Source of the DNA: an uncultured Bacteroidales bacterium
GTDB taxonomy: Bacteria; Bacteroidota; Bacteroidia; Bacteroidales; Muribaculaceae
Length of the DNA stretch: 64,000 bases
NCBI GenBank assembly: GCA_902762385.1
Contig: CACWNQ010000004.1
Coordinates: forward strand, 62,001 to 126,000
Reading direction: 5' to 3'
Position numbers and translations under genes: made by a program. Of the stretch, positions 53,363 to 61,815 are shown piece by piece (the first letter of the stretch is position 1; each line of letters starts with the position of its first letter). The notes below the pieces were generated by a model. The model was not told the DNA's origin. It was given only the letters and a program-made list of their open reading frames with translations, and made no database searches.

Positions 53363-53764
53363 ATGAAGAAATTAGCATTATTAGCAGCAATGATTTTTGC
53401 TCTGGGAATAGGTGCCAATGCAGCACCCAAAGATATTGATCAACTCGCCAAGGAGACTAAGGCTAAGACCGAGGCGATGAAGAAGTATAACGATGCTGTA
53501 AAGGATGAGGCTAAGGCTGTAAAAGAAGTTGACAAAGCTCAGAAGAAGGCCGAGGATGCAACTAAGGACATTGAAAAGGCTCGCTCAAAAGTTAAAGATG
53601 CCGAGAACAAGGTAAAGGACGCTGAGAAGAAAGCCGAGAATGCACGCAGCAACTATGATAAAGCTGTTGATAAACTCAACAAAGCAAAACAAAAAACCAT
53701 TGAAGCAAAGCAAGTGCTCGACCGAATGGAAGGCATTATAGTCAATGACGGATATAACCACTAA
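53363..53764 (+). CDS. Small secreted Ala/Lys-rich coiled-coil protein
   Basis: 133 aa. Signal peptide 1-20 (MKKLALLAAMIFALGIGANA). The mature chain is almost entirely heptad-like K/A/E/D repeats (KEVDKAQKKAEDATKDIEKARSKVKDAENK), a long continuous coiled coil (~25-125) with a polar C-terminus. It could be a periplasmic spacer or a lipoprotein-like stalk without a Cys. No enzyme motif. It has its own promoter (53211) and a bidirectional terminator (53790). Confidence 0.8.
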   Translation: MKKLALLAAMIFALGIGANAAPKDIDQLAKETKAKTEAMKKYNDAVKDEAKAVKEVDKAQKKAEDATKDIEKARSKVKDAENKVKDAEKKAENARSNYDKAVDKLNKAKQKTIEAKQVLDRMEGIIVNDGYNH

Positions 53765-53789
53765 TTCACTTATTTAAGTATTATATCAA

Positions 53790-53817
53790 AAGCCCTGTGG
53801 CATATGCCACAGGGCTT
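53790..53817. terminator. Bidirectional terminator, 28-bp perfect palindrome
   Basis: AAGCCCTGTGGCA (53790-53802) and TGCCACAGGGCTT (53805-53817) are exact inverted repeats with a 2-nt loop (the whole span is palindromic). It sits between converging genes. Confidence 0.9.
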
Positions 53818-53845
53818 GATTTTTGTATTGTGGGTAAGAATCATT

Positions 53846-54601
53846 TCAGATGAAAGAAACCCTATTGATGACGAACCCAACTTCCTTGAAGGAGTAGCCG
53901 TGGCAACTATTGTCGCTGGTGTCTCGCAGGGTGAGAGTGCCGTCGGGAGCGACATCCACAATAGTCGCCTCAAACTGCGTGCCATCGGGAGTGGTAAACT
54001 GATGTGGCTTGCCATCGTGACGGTACAGTTTCTTGAGATAGCGCTTGTGCATCGAGTCAAGCTGCTCTTGAGTGCCGTCGAAGTTGCAGTACTGCTCAAT
54101 CTTCTCGCCTAGCAGGCGTGTGAAATCATTAAGGTCGTAAAACTCACCTGTTATGTGAGTTAGCGACACGGGATTAGGTGCACTACTGGTAAACACCTGT
54201 TGGTTGATGTTGAGCCCCACACCGGCAATGGTGTAGTGGATACCCTCGTTGCCTAGCGAGTGTTCAATCAGTATGCCTGCAATTTTGCGGTCATTGTGGT
54301 AGATGTCGTTGGGCCACTTAATGCTGAATCCAGGGGCATAATTATCAAGCACATCGATAATGGCCAGCGACACAGCTTCGCTAATAGCGAACTGGTGCTT
54401 CACATCGATGCATGGGTTCTTGAATAGCATTGAGAACGTAAGGTTCTTTCCTGCTTCAGCCTCCCATGAGTTGCCTTTTTGTCCTCGCCCGGCAGTTTGC
54501 TTGTAGGCCCTAATAAGCGTCCCCGACTCCATGGTTGCGGCATTGCGCTTGAGCAGGTCGTTGGTCGAACCAATCTCTTGTAATAGAATAATGTTTGGCA
54601 T
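53846..54601 (-). CDS. birA: Biotin--[acetyl-CoA carboxylase] ligase
   Basis: 251 aa from ATG 54601 (MPNIILLQEIGSTNDLL), which aligns with the family start; the frame also has ATG 54625. Ligase core: IGSTND, TAGRGQKGNSWEAEAGKN (biotin/ATP loop, GRGRxG type), KWPNDIY and KIAGILIE, then a C-terminal SH3-like part. It activates biotin as biotinyl-AMP and attaches it to carrier proteins. No N-terminal DNA-binding domain, so it is a ligase and not the E. coli-type repressor. It lies after tsaE in the leftward run. Confidence 0.92.
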   Translation of the reverse strand: MPNIILLQEIGSTNDLLKRNAATMESGTLIRAYKQTAGRGQKGNSWEAEAGKNLTFSMLFKNPCIDVKHQFAISEAVSLAIIDVLDNYAPGFSIKWPNDIYHNDRKIAGILIEHSLGNEGIHYTIAGVGLNINQQVFTSSAPNPVSLTHITGEFYDLNDFTRLLGEKIEQYCNFDGTQEQLDSMHKRYLKKLYRHDGKPHQFTTPDGTQFEATIVDVAPDGTLTLRDTSDNSCHGYSFKEVGFVINRVSFI

Positions 54602-54668
54602 CAAAAACAAAGTTTGTGAGTTCACTCTGAATAGTGCTCTCTAAATAGATGTTGACGGCTTGCAGTTT

Positions 54669-55118
54669 TTAAGCCTCAGGCAACGACATTTTCACGATGC
54701 GGCTATTGTCGTCAGGATTGACTGTTATATCGACGCGAACGGTGTCATCGGGCAATAGGCCTTCGATGCGTTCGGGCCATTCTATAAAGCACAAAGCTCC
54801 ACAGTCGAAATAGTCTTCGGCACCAATGTCTTGTGCTTCGGCTTCATTCTCGAGGCGGTAGCAGTCGAAGTGATAGATTAGCTCGGCAGTGCTGTCGCTT
54901 CGATACTCATTGATGATGGCAAACGAGGGTGAGCTGGTGATGTCGGTCTCTACGCCCAGCAATCGGCACAGTGCGTTGATAAATGTAGTCTTGCCAGCAC
55001 CCATCTCGCCGTAGAAAGCAAAAACGGTGTAGTTGCCCATCTCGGTCATGAACTTGTAGGCGGCATCCTCAATAGTCTCGAGTGATGGAATATTGAATTC
55101 TAAAGTTTTCATAATCAT
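54669..55118 (-). CDS. tsaE: tRNA t6A37 biosynthesis ATPase
   Basis: 149 aa. Walker A at G37-T44 (GEMGAGKT) and the TsaE-type context AFYGEMGAGKTTFINALCRLLGV, YHFDCYRLENEAEAQDIGAEDYF and FIEWPERI. With TsaB and TsaD (not seen here) it makes the t6A base on tRNAs in the cytoplasm. Its ATG overlaps the upp stop by one base (TAATG); a second in-frame ATG (55112) is a close alternative. Overlap suggests translational coupling to upp. Confidence 0.93.
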   Translation of the reverse strand: MIMKTLEFNIPSLETIEDAAYKFMTEMGNYTVFAFYGEMGAGKTTFINALCRLLGVETDITSSPSFAIINEYRSDSTAELIYHFDCYRLENEAEAQDIGAEDYFDCGALCFIEWPERIEGLLPDDTVRVDITVNPDDNSRIVKMSLPEA

Positions 55119-55777
55119 TAAAGTTTCTCTCCGTAGACGAGGTCGCCTGCGTCGCCCAGGCCAGGCACAATGTAGCTGTGCTGGTTGAGTTCGTGGTCAA
55201 GGTCGCAAGTCCAGATGGTGAGGTTTTCGTTAGGAATGTTCTTCTCGATGAAATCAATGGCCTGATCGGTGGCGATAACCGAAGCCATGTGCACGTGCTT
55301 GGGTGTGCCACGGCTCAGCAGAGCCTTATAGGCGAGCGCCATCGAAAGTCCTGTGGCAAGCATAGGGTCGACGATGCAAAGCACCTTGTCATCGATAGCA
55401 GGGCATGCGAGGTACTCGATTTTCACGTCAAACTTGTTGGGGTCGTGGGCATCGTACTTGCGATAGGCACTCACGAATCCATTCTCGGCCTTATCGAAGT
55501 AGTTGAGAAATCCCTCATGCAGTGGCAGGCCTGCGCGCAGAATGGTGGCAAGCACCAGTTTTTCGGCAATGACGTTGGTTTTAGCCACAGCCAGTGGGGT
55601 AGTGGTGTCGATAGTCTCGTAGTTAAGGCGCTTTGAGATTTCGTAGGCCATGATTTGTCCTAGCCTGTGCACGTTGGCACGAAACCTGAGTCTGTCTTGT
55701 TGCACGTCCTTGTCGCGGATTTCGCTCATGAACTGGCTCACCAGTGAATTGTTCTCACAAAGATTGATAATTTCCAT
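55118..55777 (-). CDS. upp: Uracil phosphoribosyltransferase
   Basis: 219 aa. The PRPP-binding loop IDDKVLCIVDPMLATGLSMA (~128-147) is plain, with a family-like C-terminus DAGDLVYGEKL. It makes UMP from uracil and PRPP, a pyrimidine salvage step in the cytoplasm. It sits 2 bp after ribF and overlaps tsaE by one base at the other end, so it is part of the same leftward run. Confidence 0.93.
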   Translation of the reverse strand: MEIINLCENNSLVSQFMSEIRDKDVQQDRLRFRANVHRLGQIMAYEISKRLNYETIDTTTPLAVAKTNVIAEKLVLATILRAGLPLHEGFLNYFDKAENGFVSAYRKYDAHDPNKFDVKIEYLACPAIDDKVLCIVDPMLATGLSMALAYKALLSRGTPKHVHMASVIATDQAIDFIEKNIPNENLTIWTCDLDHELNQHSYIVPGLGDAGDLVYGEKL

Positions 55778-55779
55778 GA

Positions 55780-56736
55780 TTATTCAATTGTTGATTGTTG
55801 TGAAATGTAATTGTCAAGTATCTGGTTTGACAACTGCTTGTCGTAAGTGAGTTGGGCTCGCAGTTGCTCGATGCTTCCCAGTTTGAATTCCAGGCGCAGG
55901 AAGCGCACGAAGTGAAGGGTGATGGGCTGACTGTAAATATCGTCGTCGAAGTCGAAGATGTGCACTTCGATCGACAGGTTGTCGCCGTTGTCAAGTGTGG
56001 GGCGGTGCCCAATGTTTACCATTCCCTTGTGCCATTGGCCGCTCACATAGACCATAACGGCATAGGCACCCTGGTGAGGCAAAATCATTGCTGGGTCAAT
56101 CTCACCCACGTTGGCTGTGGGAAACCCGATGCCCCTGCCGTTGTGGAAGCCGTGAACCACCTTGCCCGATAGTTCAAACGGATGCCCCATGCAGTTCATA
56201 GCGTCTTCAACACGTCCACTAGTGATTAGTTGGCGCACGATTGATGAACTTACGGGTGCATATCGGCCTAAATATTCAGGAGCCTTTACCACCTCGACAC
56301 CGGCAAGCCGTCCTTGTTCCACATAGTGGGCAAAGGTGGTGTTGCGCTCGTGACCGAAGCGGTGGTTATATCCCATAACAAGCGTCGCAACATTGTAATG
56401 GTCGTGGAGTAGTTCAATGAAATCCTTGGCCGAAAGTTGCGACAAATTCTTGTCGAAGTCGAGTAATATAAGGTAGTCGGGGGCAGTGGTAGCAATGGCT
56501 TCGATTTTCTTATCGAGAGTCATCAGTGCTTTAGGGCTGTCGCCAGGATTCACGACTAGCTGAGGGTGTTTCCTGAAAGTGATAACCGCCGAGCGCTGAT
56601 GGCGTGCCATAGCCTCATGCTTGAGGGCGTTGATGAGTGTGATGTGACCACGGTGCATTCCGTCGAACATACCTATTGTCGCCGTTAGCAGCTCTTGATT
56701 GCTCATCAAGAAGTCATTGCCATCAAGAATCTTCAT
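55780..56736 (-). CDS. ribF: Bifunctional riboflavin kinase/FAD synthetase
   Basis: 318 aa. N-terminal FAD-synthase half (~15-170) with GMFDGMHRGHITLI and the late ISSTSIR-like loop seen as APVSSSIVRQLI. C-terminal riboflavin kinase half (~185-310) with the GIGFPTANV motif and ending in LRAQLTYDKQLS. It converts riboflavin to FMN and FAD in the cytoplasm. Its first codons overlap the HAD gene's end by 4 bp (ATGA), a sign of coupling. Confidence 0.95.
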   Translation of the reverse strand: MKILDGNDFLMSNQELLTATIGMFDGMHRGHITLINALKHEAMARHQRSAVITFRKHPQLVVNPGDSPKALMTLDKKIEAIATTAPDYLILLDFDKNLSQLSAKDFIELLHDHYNVATLVMGYNHRFGHERNTTFAHYVEQGRLAGVEVVKAPEYLGRYAPVSSSIVRQLITSGRVEDAMNCMGHPFELSGKVVHGFHNGRGIGFPTANVGEIDPAMILPHQGAYAVMVYVSGQWHKGMVNIGHRPTLDNGDNLSIEVHIFDFDDDIYSQPITLHFVRFLRLEFKLGSIEQLRAQLTYDKQLSNQILDNYISQQSTIE

Positions 56737-57371
56737 TGCCTCTGTTCTAGTTGATTGATAATGTCGATAAACTCACAACCAGGCTCAACCAGTGCTGTCT
56801 TGAAGCCTAAGGCTGCTGCCGCATCGAGGTTCTCTTGACCATCGTCGAAGAAGAGAGTTTCCTCGGGCTTGATGCCCATAGTGGCGATGGCATAGTCGAA
56901 AATCTTGCGGTCGGGCTTATTGCTGTGTGCAATATAGGATACGGTAACACCGTCGAAATAGGCATTCACGTCGAGACCTTCTTGAGCAAAAGCTTGGGCA
57001 ATAACACCCTCAAACATAAGAGGGTTAGTGTTGGAAAGTATATAGGTCTTGTAGCGCTTGCGCAGTTCACGAAGAGTGTGTAGCCTGTGGAGTGGAATAC
57101 CCACTATGAATGAGCTGAAGGCATGGTCCATTTGCTCGTCGGTAACATCAGCTGGCATTAATGGACGCAATGCATCGTGGAACTCGTTGAGAGTGATGTC
57201 GCCATTCTCGAGCGCAAAGAAAGGGCCGTCCTGCTTGTACAGCCCTATCAGTCGTTCGGGAGCTTCCATTCCCAGAAGTCTCAATTCATCGAGGCACCTG
57301 TCGCGCTCGATGTCAACAATCACTCCTCCCTGGTCGAAGAGCAGATTCTTGATTCCCTTTATGGTAGTCAT
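56733..57371 (-). CDS. HAD-superfamily hydrolase (YihX-like)
   Basis: 212 aa from ATG 57371 (MTTIKGIKNLLFDQGGVIVD). The nucleophile Asp is in FDQGGVIVD; the D+2 acid is replaced by Gly, as in the YihX group. The Ser/Thr motif is in YILSNTNPLMFE, and the Lys/acidic motifs are NKPDRKIFDYAI and EETLFFDDGQENLDAA. Such enzymes are small phosphatases, e.g. for sugar phosphates; the substrate is unknown. The frame is open to 57446, but that stretch lies within the SDR gene. It overlaps ribF by 4 bp. Confidence 0.88.
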   Translation of the reverse strand: MTTIKGIKNLLFDQGGVIVDIERDRCLDELRLLGMEAPERLIGLYKQDGPFFALENGDITLNEFHDALRPLMPADVTDEQMDHAFSSFIVGIPLHRLHTLRELRKRYKTYILSNTNPLMFEGVIAQAFAQEGLDVNAYFDGVTVSYIAHSNKPDRKIFDYAIATMGIKPEETLFFDDGQENLDAAAALGFKTALVEPGCEFIDIINQLEQRQ

Positions 57372-57381
57372 TGAGCAATTG

Positions 57382-58251
57382 TTAGGATGGCATTTCTCGC
57401 TTGATGATGCGCATGGTGTCGTTACACAGCTTAATGAACACCTCACGGTTCTTGAGAAGGCTGCTGGTCTTCACCTGACGGTCCAAGCCTTTGAAAATAA
57501 AGCCTGTGTCGCTCGACTCGAGAGCACGCATCACAGCAATTGCGCCGTCTTCGGGGTTGTGAATGAGTGTTTGTCCCACACGGTCTCTCACCATGTCGAG
57601 CCAGTGGCTCAGTGTGAGCATGCCCGCATTGATGATGCCTGGGTCGGCGCAGTTGACAGTCACATGGCGAGTGCGAAGAGTGGTCGACATGTAGATTGAG
57701 AACAGCGTGAGAGCGAGTTTGCTTTGAGCATAAGTTGTGAGTGGAACGAAATTGTTGACAGCCGGGAACTCATAGGGCAGTGATGTGAGGTTGCGCATGA
57801 GCGAGGTGGTCATCACAATGCGGCCCCCCTTCTCGGGGAACATGGGCACAACAAGCATCGAGAGCAACACGGTGCTCAAGAAGTTGACTTGTATTGTGTA
57901 CTCGTAGTTGTCGACCGAAGTCTTGCGCTTGCGAGTGAGCACAGCCGAGTTGTTGATAAGAGCTGCTACTGGGCGGTTGAGTTCAGAAAGCTCGGCGACA
58001 AAAGCCTTGACTCTAGCAAATGAGCTAAGGTCGAGGTGCATAGCGATGATGTCGTTGTTTAGTGTCTTTTCTTTAAGATCCTGTGCAAGTTTTTCACCTT
58101 TTTCGATGTCGCGTGAGGCAAGAATCAACGGCTTGCCCTGTGCTGCCAATCGCTTGGCAATGACACTTCCCATAGCTCCTGTGGCACCAGTAATGATGTA
58201 TAATGGTTTGCCGTTGGCGCTCTGTGGCTGGTCTTTAGTATTATCGTCCAT
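57382..58251 (-). CDS. Short-chain dehydrogenase/reductase
   Basis: 289 aa. Cofactor motif TGATGAMG (~20-27), NNSA (~103-106), S near TTSLMRN and the YxxxK pair YAQSK (~187-191). It resembles the retinol-dehydrogenase/protochlorophyllide-reductase-like group, with an NADP-type RD after the second strand (SRDIEKG). Substrate unknown. First gene of the leftward run SDR-HAD-ribF-upp-tsaE-birA, with a good promoter at 58285. The HAD gene starts 10 bp after its stop. Confidence 0.87.
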   Translation of the reverse strand: MDDNTKDQPQSANGKPLYIITGATGAMGSVIAKRLAAQGKPLILASRDIEKGEKLAQDLKEKTLNNDIIAMHLDLSSFARVKAFVAELSELNRPVAALINNSAVLTRKRKTSVDNYEYTIQVNFLSTVLLSMLVVPMFPEKGGRIVMTTSLMRNLTSLPYEFPAVNNFVPLTTYAQSKLALTLFSIYMSTTLRTRHVTVNCADPGIINAGMLTLSHWLDMVRDRVGQTLIHNPEDGAIAVMRALESSDTGFIFKGLDRQVKTSSLLKNREVFIKLCNDTMRIIKREMPS

Positions 58252-58284
58252 ATTGATTATGATTTATTCTTATAGTAACAGTTG

Positions 58285-58314
58285 CAAAGATAGGCAAAAA
58301 ACTGATAACACAAA
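58285..58314 (-). promoter_or_regulatory. Promoter of the SDR-birA run
   Basis: TATCTTTG (58285-58292 on the minus strand) with TTTG (58311-58314) 18 bp upstream. Transcription start is near 58278, leader ~27 nt. Confidence 0.6.
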
Positions 58315-58326
58315 AGATTTATCAGT

Positions 58327-59520
58327 TTAAAATTTATGAACAGAGGTTGTGATGGCATTGCGGTTGAGGAAGACATAGGTGGTGTTGAGTGCCATGAAAG
58401 CCTTCGACATGTACCAGGTGCCTTCGTAGTCGCCGGTTTTGCCCCATGAGTTCTTTACCATATAATATTCACGGCCATTCTGGTCACGGGCTATACCATA
58501 GATTACCATAACGTGGTCGTAGGTCGACTCCCAGTTGTCGAAACGCTCCTGACGCAGCTGCTGAGTGGGAACGAGTTCAGGTGTAGTGGCGCCAAGTTTT
58601 TTAAGCGATTCGGCTTTTTCCTGCTTACTGAGTTTCAGCCATCTTGCAGCATCGCTGCCAGTCAAGTCTGGAGCATGCTCAATGTCGGCAGCAATGCCTA
58701 GGCCGGTGCGAGTGAAACCATCCTCACTCACGTCGCCACCCCAGCACACATTGTAGCCATTGTTGAGAGCCTCGTCGATAATCGCCATGAGTTCATCGAG
58801 GGGAACGTTGTAACTCAGGCGAGGACGCCACTTGTAGGGCGCCTCGATGGTGAACCAAGTGTAGAATGGATGGTGGGTATAGCTTGTAATGCTCACATAG
58901 TCGTCCCAGTTCAGCCCTAGGCTTTGTGCGAAGCTCATGGGAGTGTATTGCTTGCCCTGATAGGTGAACTGCTCGGGGCACTTGCCGAGGTAGGCGTCGA
59001 GGATGCCCTGGAGGCCCACTTTCCACTGCGATGAGAGTTTGGGTGCATCGCTCTTAGCAACCGACTCGACATAGGGCGTGAGCACCTTGAAGAACTCGGT
59101 GAAATTGGCAAGAGAGTCGCCAATTAGAGTGCCTGGTGCTGGCATGGCCTCCTCGGGGCAGATACCATGAGTTGAGAGCACCCAAAGCACATCGTCGGCG
59201 CTGCCTCCCTCGGAGAAGCGGCTGCATCCGTGCATGCGCACATGGAAGATGGCTTGATCCATATAGTTTTTGTTGGCGACAAACATCTCGCACAAGTCAT
59301 AGCTACGTCCTGTCTTCTTAAGAATTTCGCCCTCAAAATAGCCCAGAGTGGCGTAGTCCCAGCATGTGCCGCTACGGTTCTGGTTCTTGATAGAGGTTAT
59401 GGGGTTAGCCTTTATGGTAGTGAAAACTAGTTTGGGTTCATCATTTTTCTTCTCGTTGCTAGCGGCCATGACATTCAAGGCGCACAAGAGCGCAACGAGT
59501 GAGAGCATTGTTTTCTTCAT
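58327..59520 (-). CDS. Secreted C1 (bleomycin-hydrolase-like) cysteine peptidase
   Basis: 397 aa. Signal peptide ~1-20. Catalytic set: Q47 in IKNQNRSGTCWDYA, C53-W54, H336 (YDHVMVIYG) and N357 (KNSWG), in the BleC-like order with a large insert. Such enzymes trim peptides, usually as aminopeptidases; this one is exported, so it likely acts in the periplasm or outside. It lies 23 bp after lgt on the same strand, and no promoter is seen between, so lgt-C1 may be one transcript. Confidence 0.9.
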   Translation of the reverse strand: MKKTMLSLVALLCALNVMAASNEKKNDEPKLVFTTIKANPITSIKNQNRSGTCWDYATLGYFEGEILKKTGRSYDLCEMFVANKNYMDQAIFHVRMHGCSRFSEGGSADDVLWVLSTHGICPEEAMPAPGTLIGDSLANFTEFFKVLTPYVESVAKSDAPKLSSQWKVGLQGILDAYLGKCPEQFTYQGKQYTPMSFAQSLGLNWDDYVSITSYTHHPFYTWFTIEAPYKWRPRLSYNVPLDELMAIIDEALNNGYNVCWGGDVSEDGFTRTGLGIAADIEHAPDLTGSDAARWLKLSKQEKAESLKKLGATTPELVPTQQLRQERFDNWESTYDHVMVIYGIARDQNGREYYMVKNSWGKTGDYEGTWYMSKAFMALNTTYVFLNRNAITTSVHKF

Positions 59521-59543
59521 AATGGGTTTATTGCTAATGGTTG

Positions 59544-60425
59544 TTATTTCTTCTTTTTCTCTTTTGCGTCGGAGAATTCGTTGGGGTATTCCAGTTCAAG
59601 ACGTGGTCGGCGCAGCGCTCGCACAATGAGCCACACTCCGGCAATTACAAATGGGATGCTAAGCAACTGGCCCTGGTCAAGGCCTATTGAGTTGCGCAGT
59701 CCCACTTCCCAGGGTTCTTGCACGTTCTTGAGGAACTCAACGAAGAATCGTGTGCCAAAAATGCCAATGAAGAACCAACCCAGTATGAGTCCTGGGCGCT
59801 CCTGGGCATTGCGGCGCCAGTAAAGCCACATGCACAGAGCAAAGGTGAGCAGATAGAAGCATGCCTCATAGATTTGGGTGGGGTGACAGGGCTGAGTGAA
59901 TACAGGCTCAGCACCTCGCATATAGGCTCCTATGTTGTCGATAAAGCTGAATCCCCATGGCTGGCTAGTGGGACCGCCATAAATCTCATGATTCATGAGG
60001 TTGCCAATGCGGATGAGTGCTCCCACGAGCCCGATGGGGATGCAAAGGCGGTCGAGGGTCCAGAGCACATTTTTTTTGGTGACATGCCAGCTGAAAATGA
60101 AGATTGCGATGATGATACCAATGGTGCCGCCGTGGCTGGCGAGTCCACCTTCCCACACCTTGAAGATGTCGGCAGGGTGCTGCGAGTAGTAGGCCCAGTC
60201 GTAGAAGAATACGTGGCCAAGTCTAGCTCCAACTATTGTGGCAATTACCACGTAGAAAAACAGGGGTGCGAGCCACTTCTCGGGGGCGCCTTCGTGCTTA
60301 AATATTCGGTAAACTATCTCATATCCAATCAAGAAACCAATAGCGAACATTAGTCCGTACCAGCGCACAGTTATGGGGCTGGTGAGTAGGTTAGGGTTGG
60401 CTGTCCAAGTTATAAAATTCAACAT
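59544..60425 (-). CDS. lgt: Prolipoprotein diacylglyceryl transferase
   Basis: 293 aa. Seven membrane segments and the Lgt signature GALIRIGNLMNHEIYG, with further family blocks VRWYGLMFAIGFLIGY and GARLGHVFFYDW. It adds diacylglycerol from phosphatidylglycerol to the lipobox Cys of prolipoproteins in the inner membrane; the window has at least five such lipoproteins. The C-terminus is a Lys-rich tail (AKEKKKK). It starts with the promoter TATCTTTG at 60455. Confidence 0.95.
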   Translation of the reverse strand: MLNFITWTANPNLLTSPITVRWYGLMFAIGFLIGYEIVYRIFKHEGAPEKWLAPLFFYVVIATIVGARLGHVFFYDWAYYSQHPADIFKVWEGGLASHGGTIGIIIAIFIFSWHVTKKNVLWTLDRLCIPIGLVGALIRIGNLMNHEIYGGPTSQPWGFSFIDNIGAYMRGAEPVFTQPCHPTQIYEACFYLLTFALCMWLYWRRNAQERPGLILGWFFIGIFGTRFFVEFLKNVQEPWEVGLRNSIGLDQGQLLSIPFVIAGVWLIVRALRRPRLELEYPNEFSDAKEKKKK

Positions 60426-60454
60426 AATGTTTGGTGTTATTATTTTTCAGGGTA

Positions 60455-60488
60455 CAAAGATAATAAAAAAAGTTTTTCGATGCACAAA
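60455..60488 (-). promoter_or_regulatory. Promoter of lgt-C1 peptidase
   Basis: TATCTTTG (60455-60462, minus strand), TTTG (60485-60488) 22 bp upstream. Transcription start is near 60448, leader ~23 nt. Confidence 0.55.
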
Positions 60489-60736
60489 GCAAGTTTTAAT
60501 CAATGCGTTTCAGGGGAGAGTTCCTTGAATGCACAAAGCACAATAGCGTTAGATACTGGGTGGGTCGCCTGCGGCGAGAAATTAAACCGTTCGCTTTGCT
60601 CACTCAAAATTAAATTATTTTTGGATGCTGGTGGGGTCGACTGCGGTTTATTCAATGCAGATGCTTCGATAATTTCGAAAAGTTGCACCTGACGGTGCCG
60701 AAAAGCCTGCTTACGCAGGAAATTTGGGTTGGTGTG

Positions 60737-60831
60737 TGGGACAGTTTTGCGTTTTTTTTCTGGAAAAATGGACCAAGGAATGGTGGTTTTCTGGTCAAAA
60801 ACGGAAATTTTGGGACAGTTTTGCGTTTTTT
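60737..60831. repeat. Exact 21-bp direct repeat (two copies)
   Basis: 60737-60757 and 60811-60831 are identical (TGGGACAGTTTTGCG then six Ts), 74 bp apart, with a TTCTGG motif also recurring between them. Confidence 0.8.
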
Positions 60832-61010
60832 CTTAAACGACAGTTAATGACAAATAAATAATCTCTCATTTGATATTGGGTTTGTAGCCATACGGCTTTT
60901 GGCTATTAAAGACAATTGATTCTGGTGTATTTTACGCAAATTATCGTGAATTATCCATGAACTATCAAACTACGGCGAATTGAGCGAATTGAACAAAATG
61001 GCGAAAGGTG

Positions 61011-61127
61011 GACTCACCTGACTCACTTGATTCACCTGACTCACCTGACTCAGTTGACTCACTTGACTCAGTTGACTCACTTGACTCAGTTGACTCACTT
61101 GACTCAGTTGACTCACTTGACTCAGTT
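61011..61127. repeat. 9-bp tandem repeat, locus 2 (13 copies)
   Basis: 117 bp equal to 13 units of GACTCA(C/G)(C/T)T, mostly alternating GACTCAGTT and GACTCACTT, with GACTCACCT at the left end. It shares unit and left flank with 39711-39773. Confidence 0.9.
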
Positions 61128-61373
61128 ATTATTTTTTAGTTCTTGGGTTGGGTGGCAATATGTCAATGAACGCGCATGTGCGCAAAGGTAGTGCAAGGTG
61201 CAGTGAGAAAACAACGTTAGAAAAACAGGGGAGAGGGAAGAGGTGAGAGGGGAGAGCGGATTGCGCCGAGAAATTTTAGATGAAAATTATACATACGTTT
61301 TTTTATACAAAAGTATGCGCATGTGTGAAGATAAGGCAATATTGAAAAAATTATTTCAAAAATAGAGATAATT

Positions 61374-61405
61374 CTTGTTTTTTATCAAATTAAAGTGTAA
61401 ATTTG
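61374..61405 (+). promoter_or_regulatory. Promoter of the LRR/FISUMP gene (long leader)
   Basis: CTTG (61374-61377), a 20-bp gap, then TAAATTTG (61398-61405). Transcription start is near 61412, giving a leader of about 404 nt. Confidence 0.55.
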
Positions 61406-61815
61406 CGACAATTCAAATGAACTTGTAGAGACAAGCTCTCACTTGAAGACATAAGAAAGCGTTTTTGTTTATCCTTTCATAGAAATTCGGCAAATTTCAA
61501 CACTCATGGATAAGCAGTCAAAGAACGCCTTTGCTAGCCTATATCTACCCGTGCATGGGGCGATATAATGGCATGGCGTGGGGTGGACTGTTTATTTGAG
61601 TGTGGGCACGCCGAAGCCTCTATGAAAATAAATAAGGCCAGGTCTCCACGCTATTCTTTTAATTGAGAAGTGGCGTTCTTCAGACAATAATTGTAATGAT
61701 TATTTGCGTAAGAATATAATTTGAAATTTAAGATTTAACCCTTAAAGCAAAAGTTATTTGTAATTTAATAACAAATTTGTGGCATCCCAGCGGATAGCCT
61801 AAAAACGATATAATT

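Larger units (their letters stand above)
60426..61815. other. 1.4-kb repeat-rich non-coding region
   Basis: No gene. Contents: the lgt promoter; a 22-bp motif twice (60553-60574 and 60625-60646, 18 of 22 bases equal); a 21-bp exact repeat twice (60737-60757 and 60811-60831); a short hairpin CCTGC...GCAGG near 60708; the 9-bp tandem repeat (61011-61127); a purine-rich block (61208-61240); and a promoter with a long leader (61374-61815). I see no intact transposon or phage gene. Confidence 0.65.

Noticed and set aside
60480..60692. 70-aa plus-strand and 62-aa minus-strand frames in the gene desert
   Set aside because: No homology pattern, no start signals, and they overlap imperfect repeats.
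61011..61127. CRISPR-like array
   Set aside because: The 9-bp units are directly joined with no unique spacers, and there are no cas genes.
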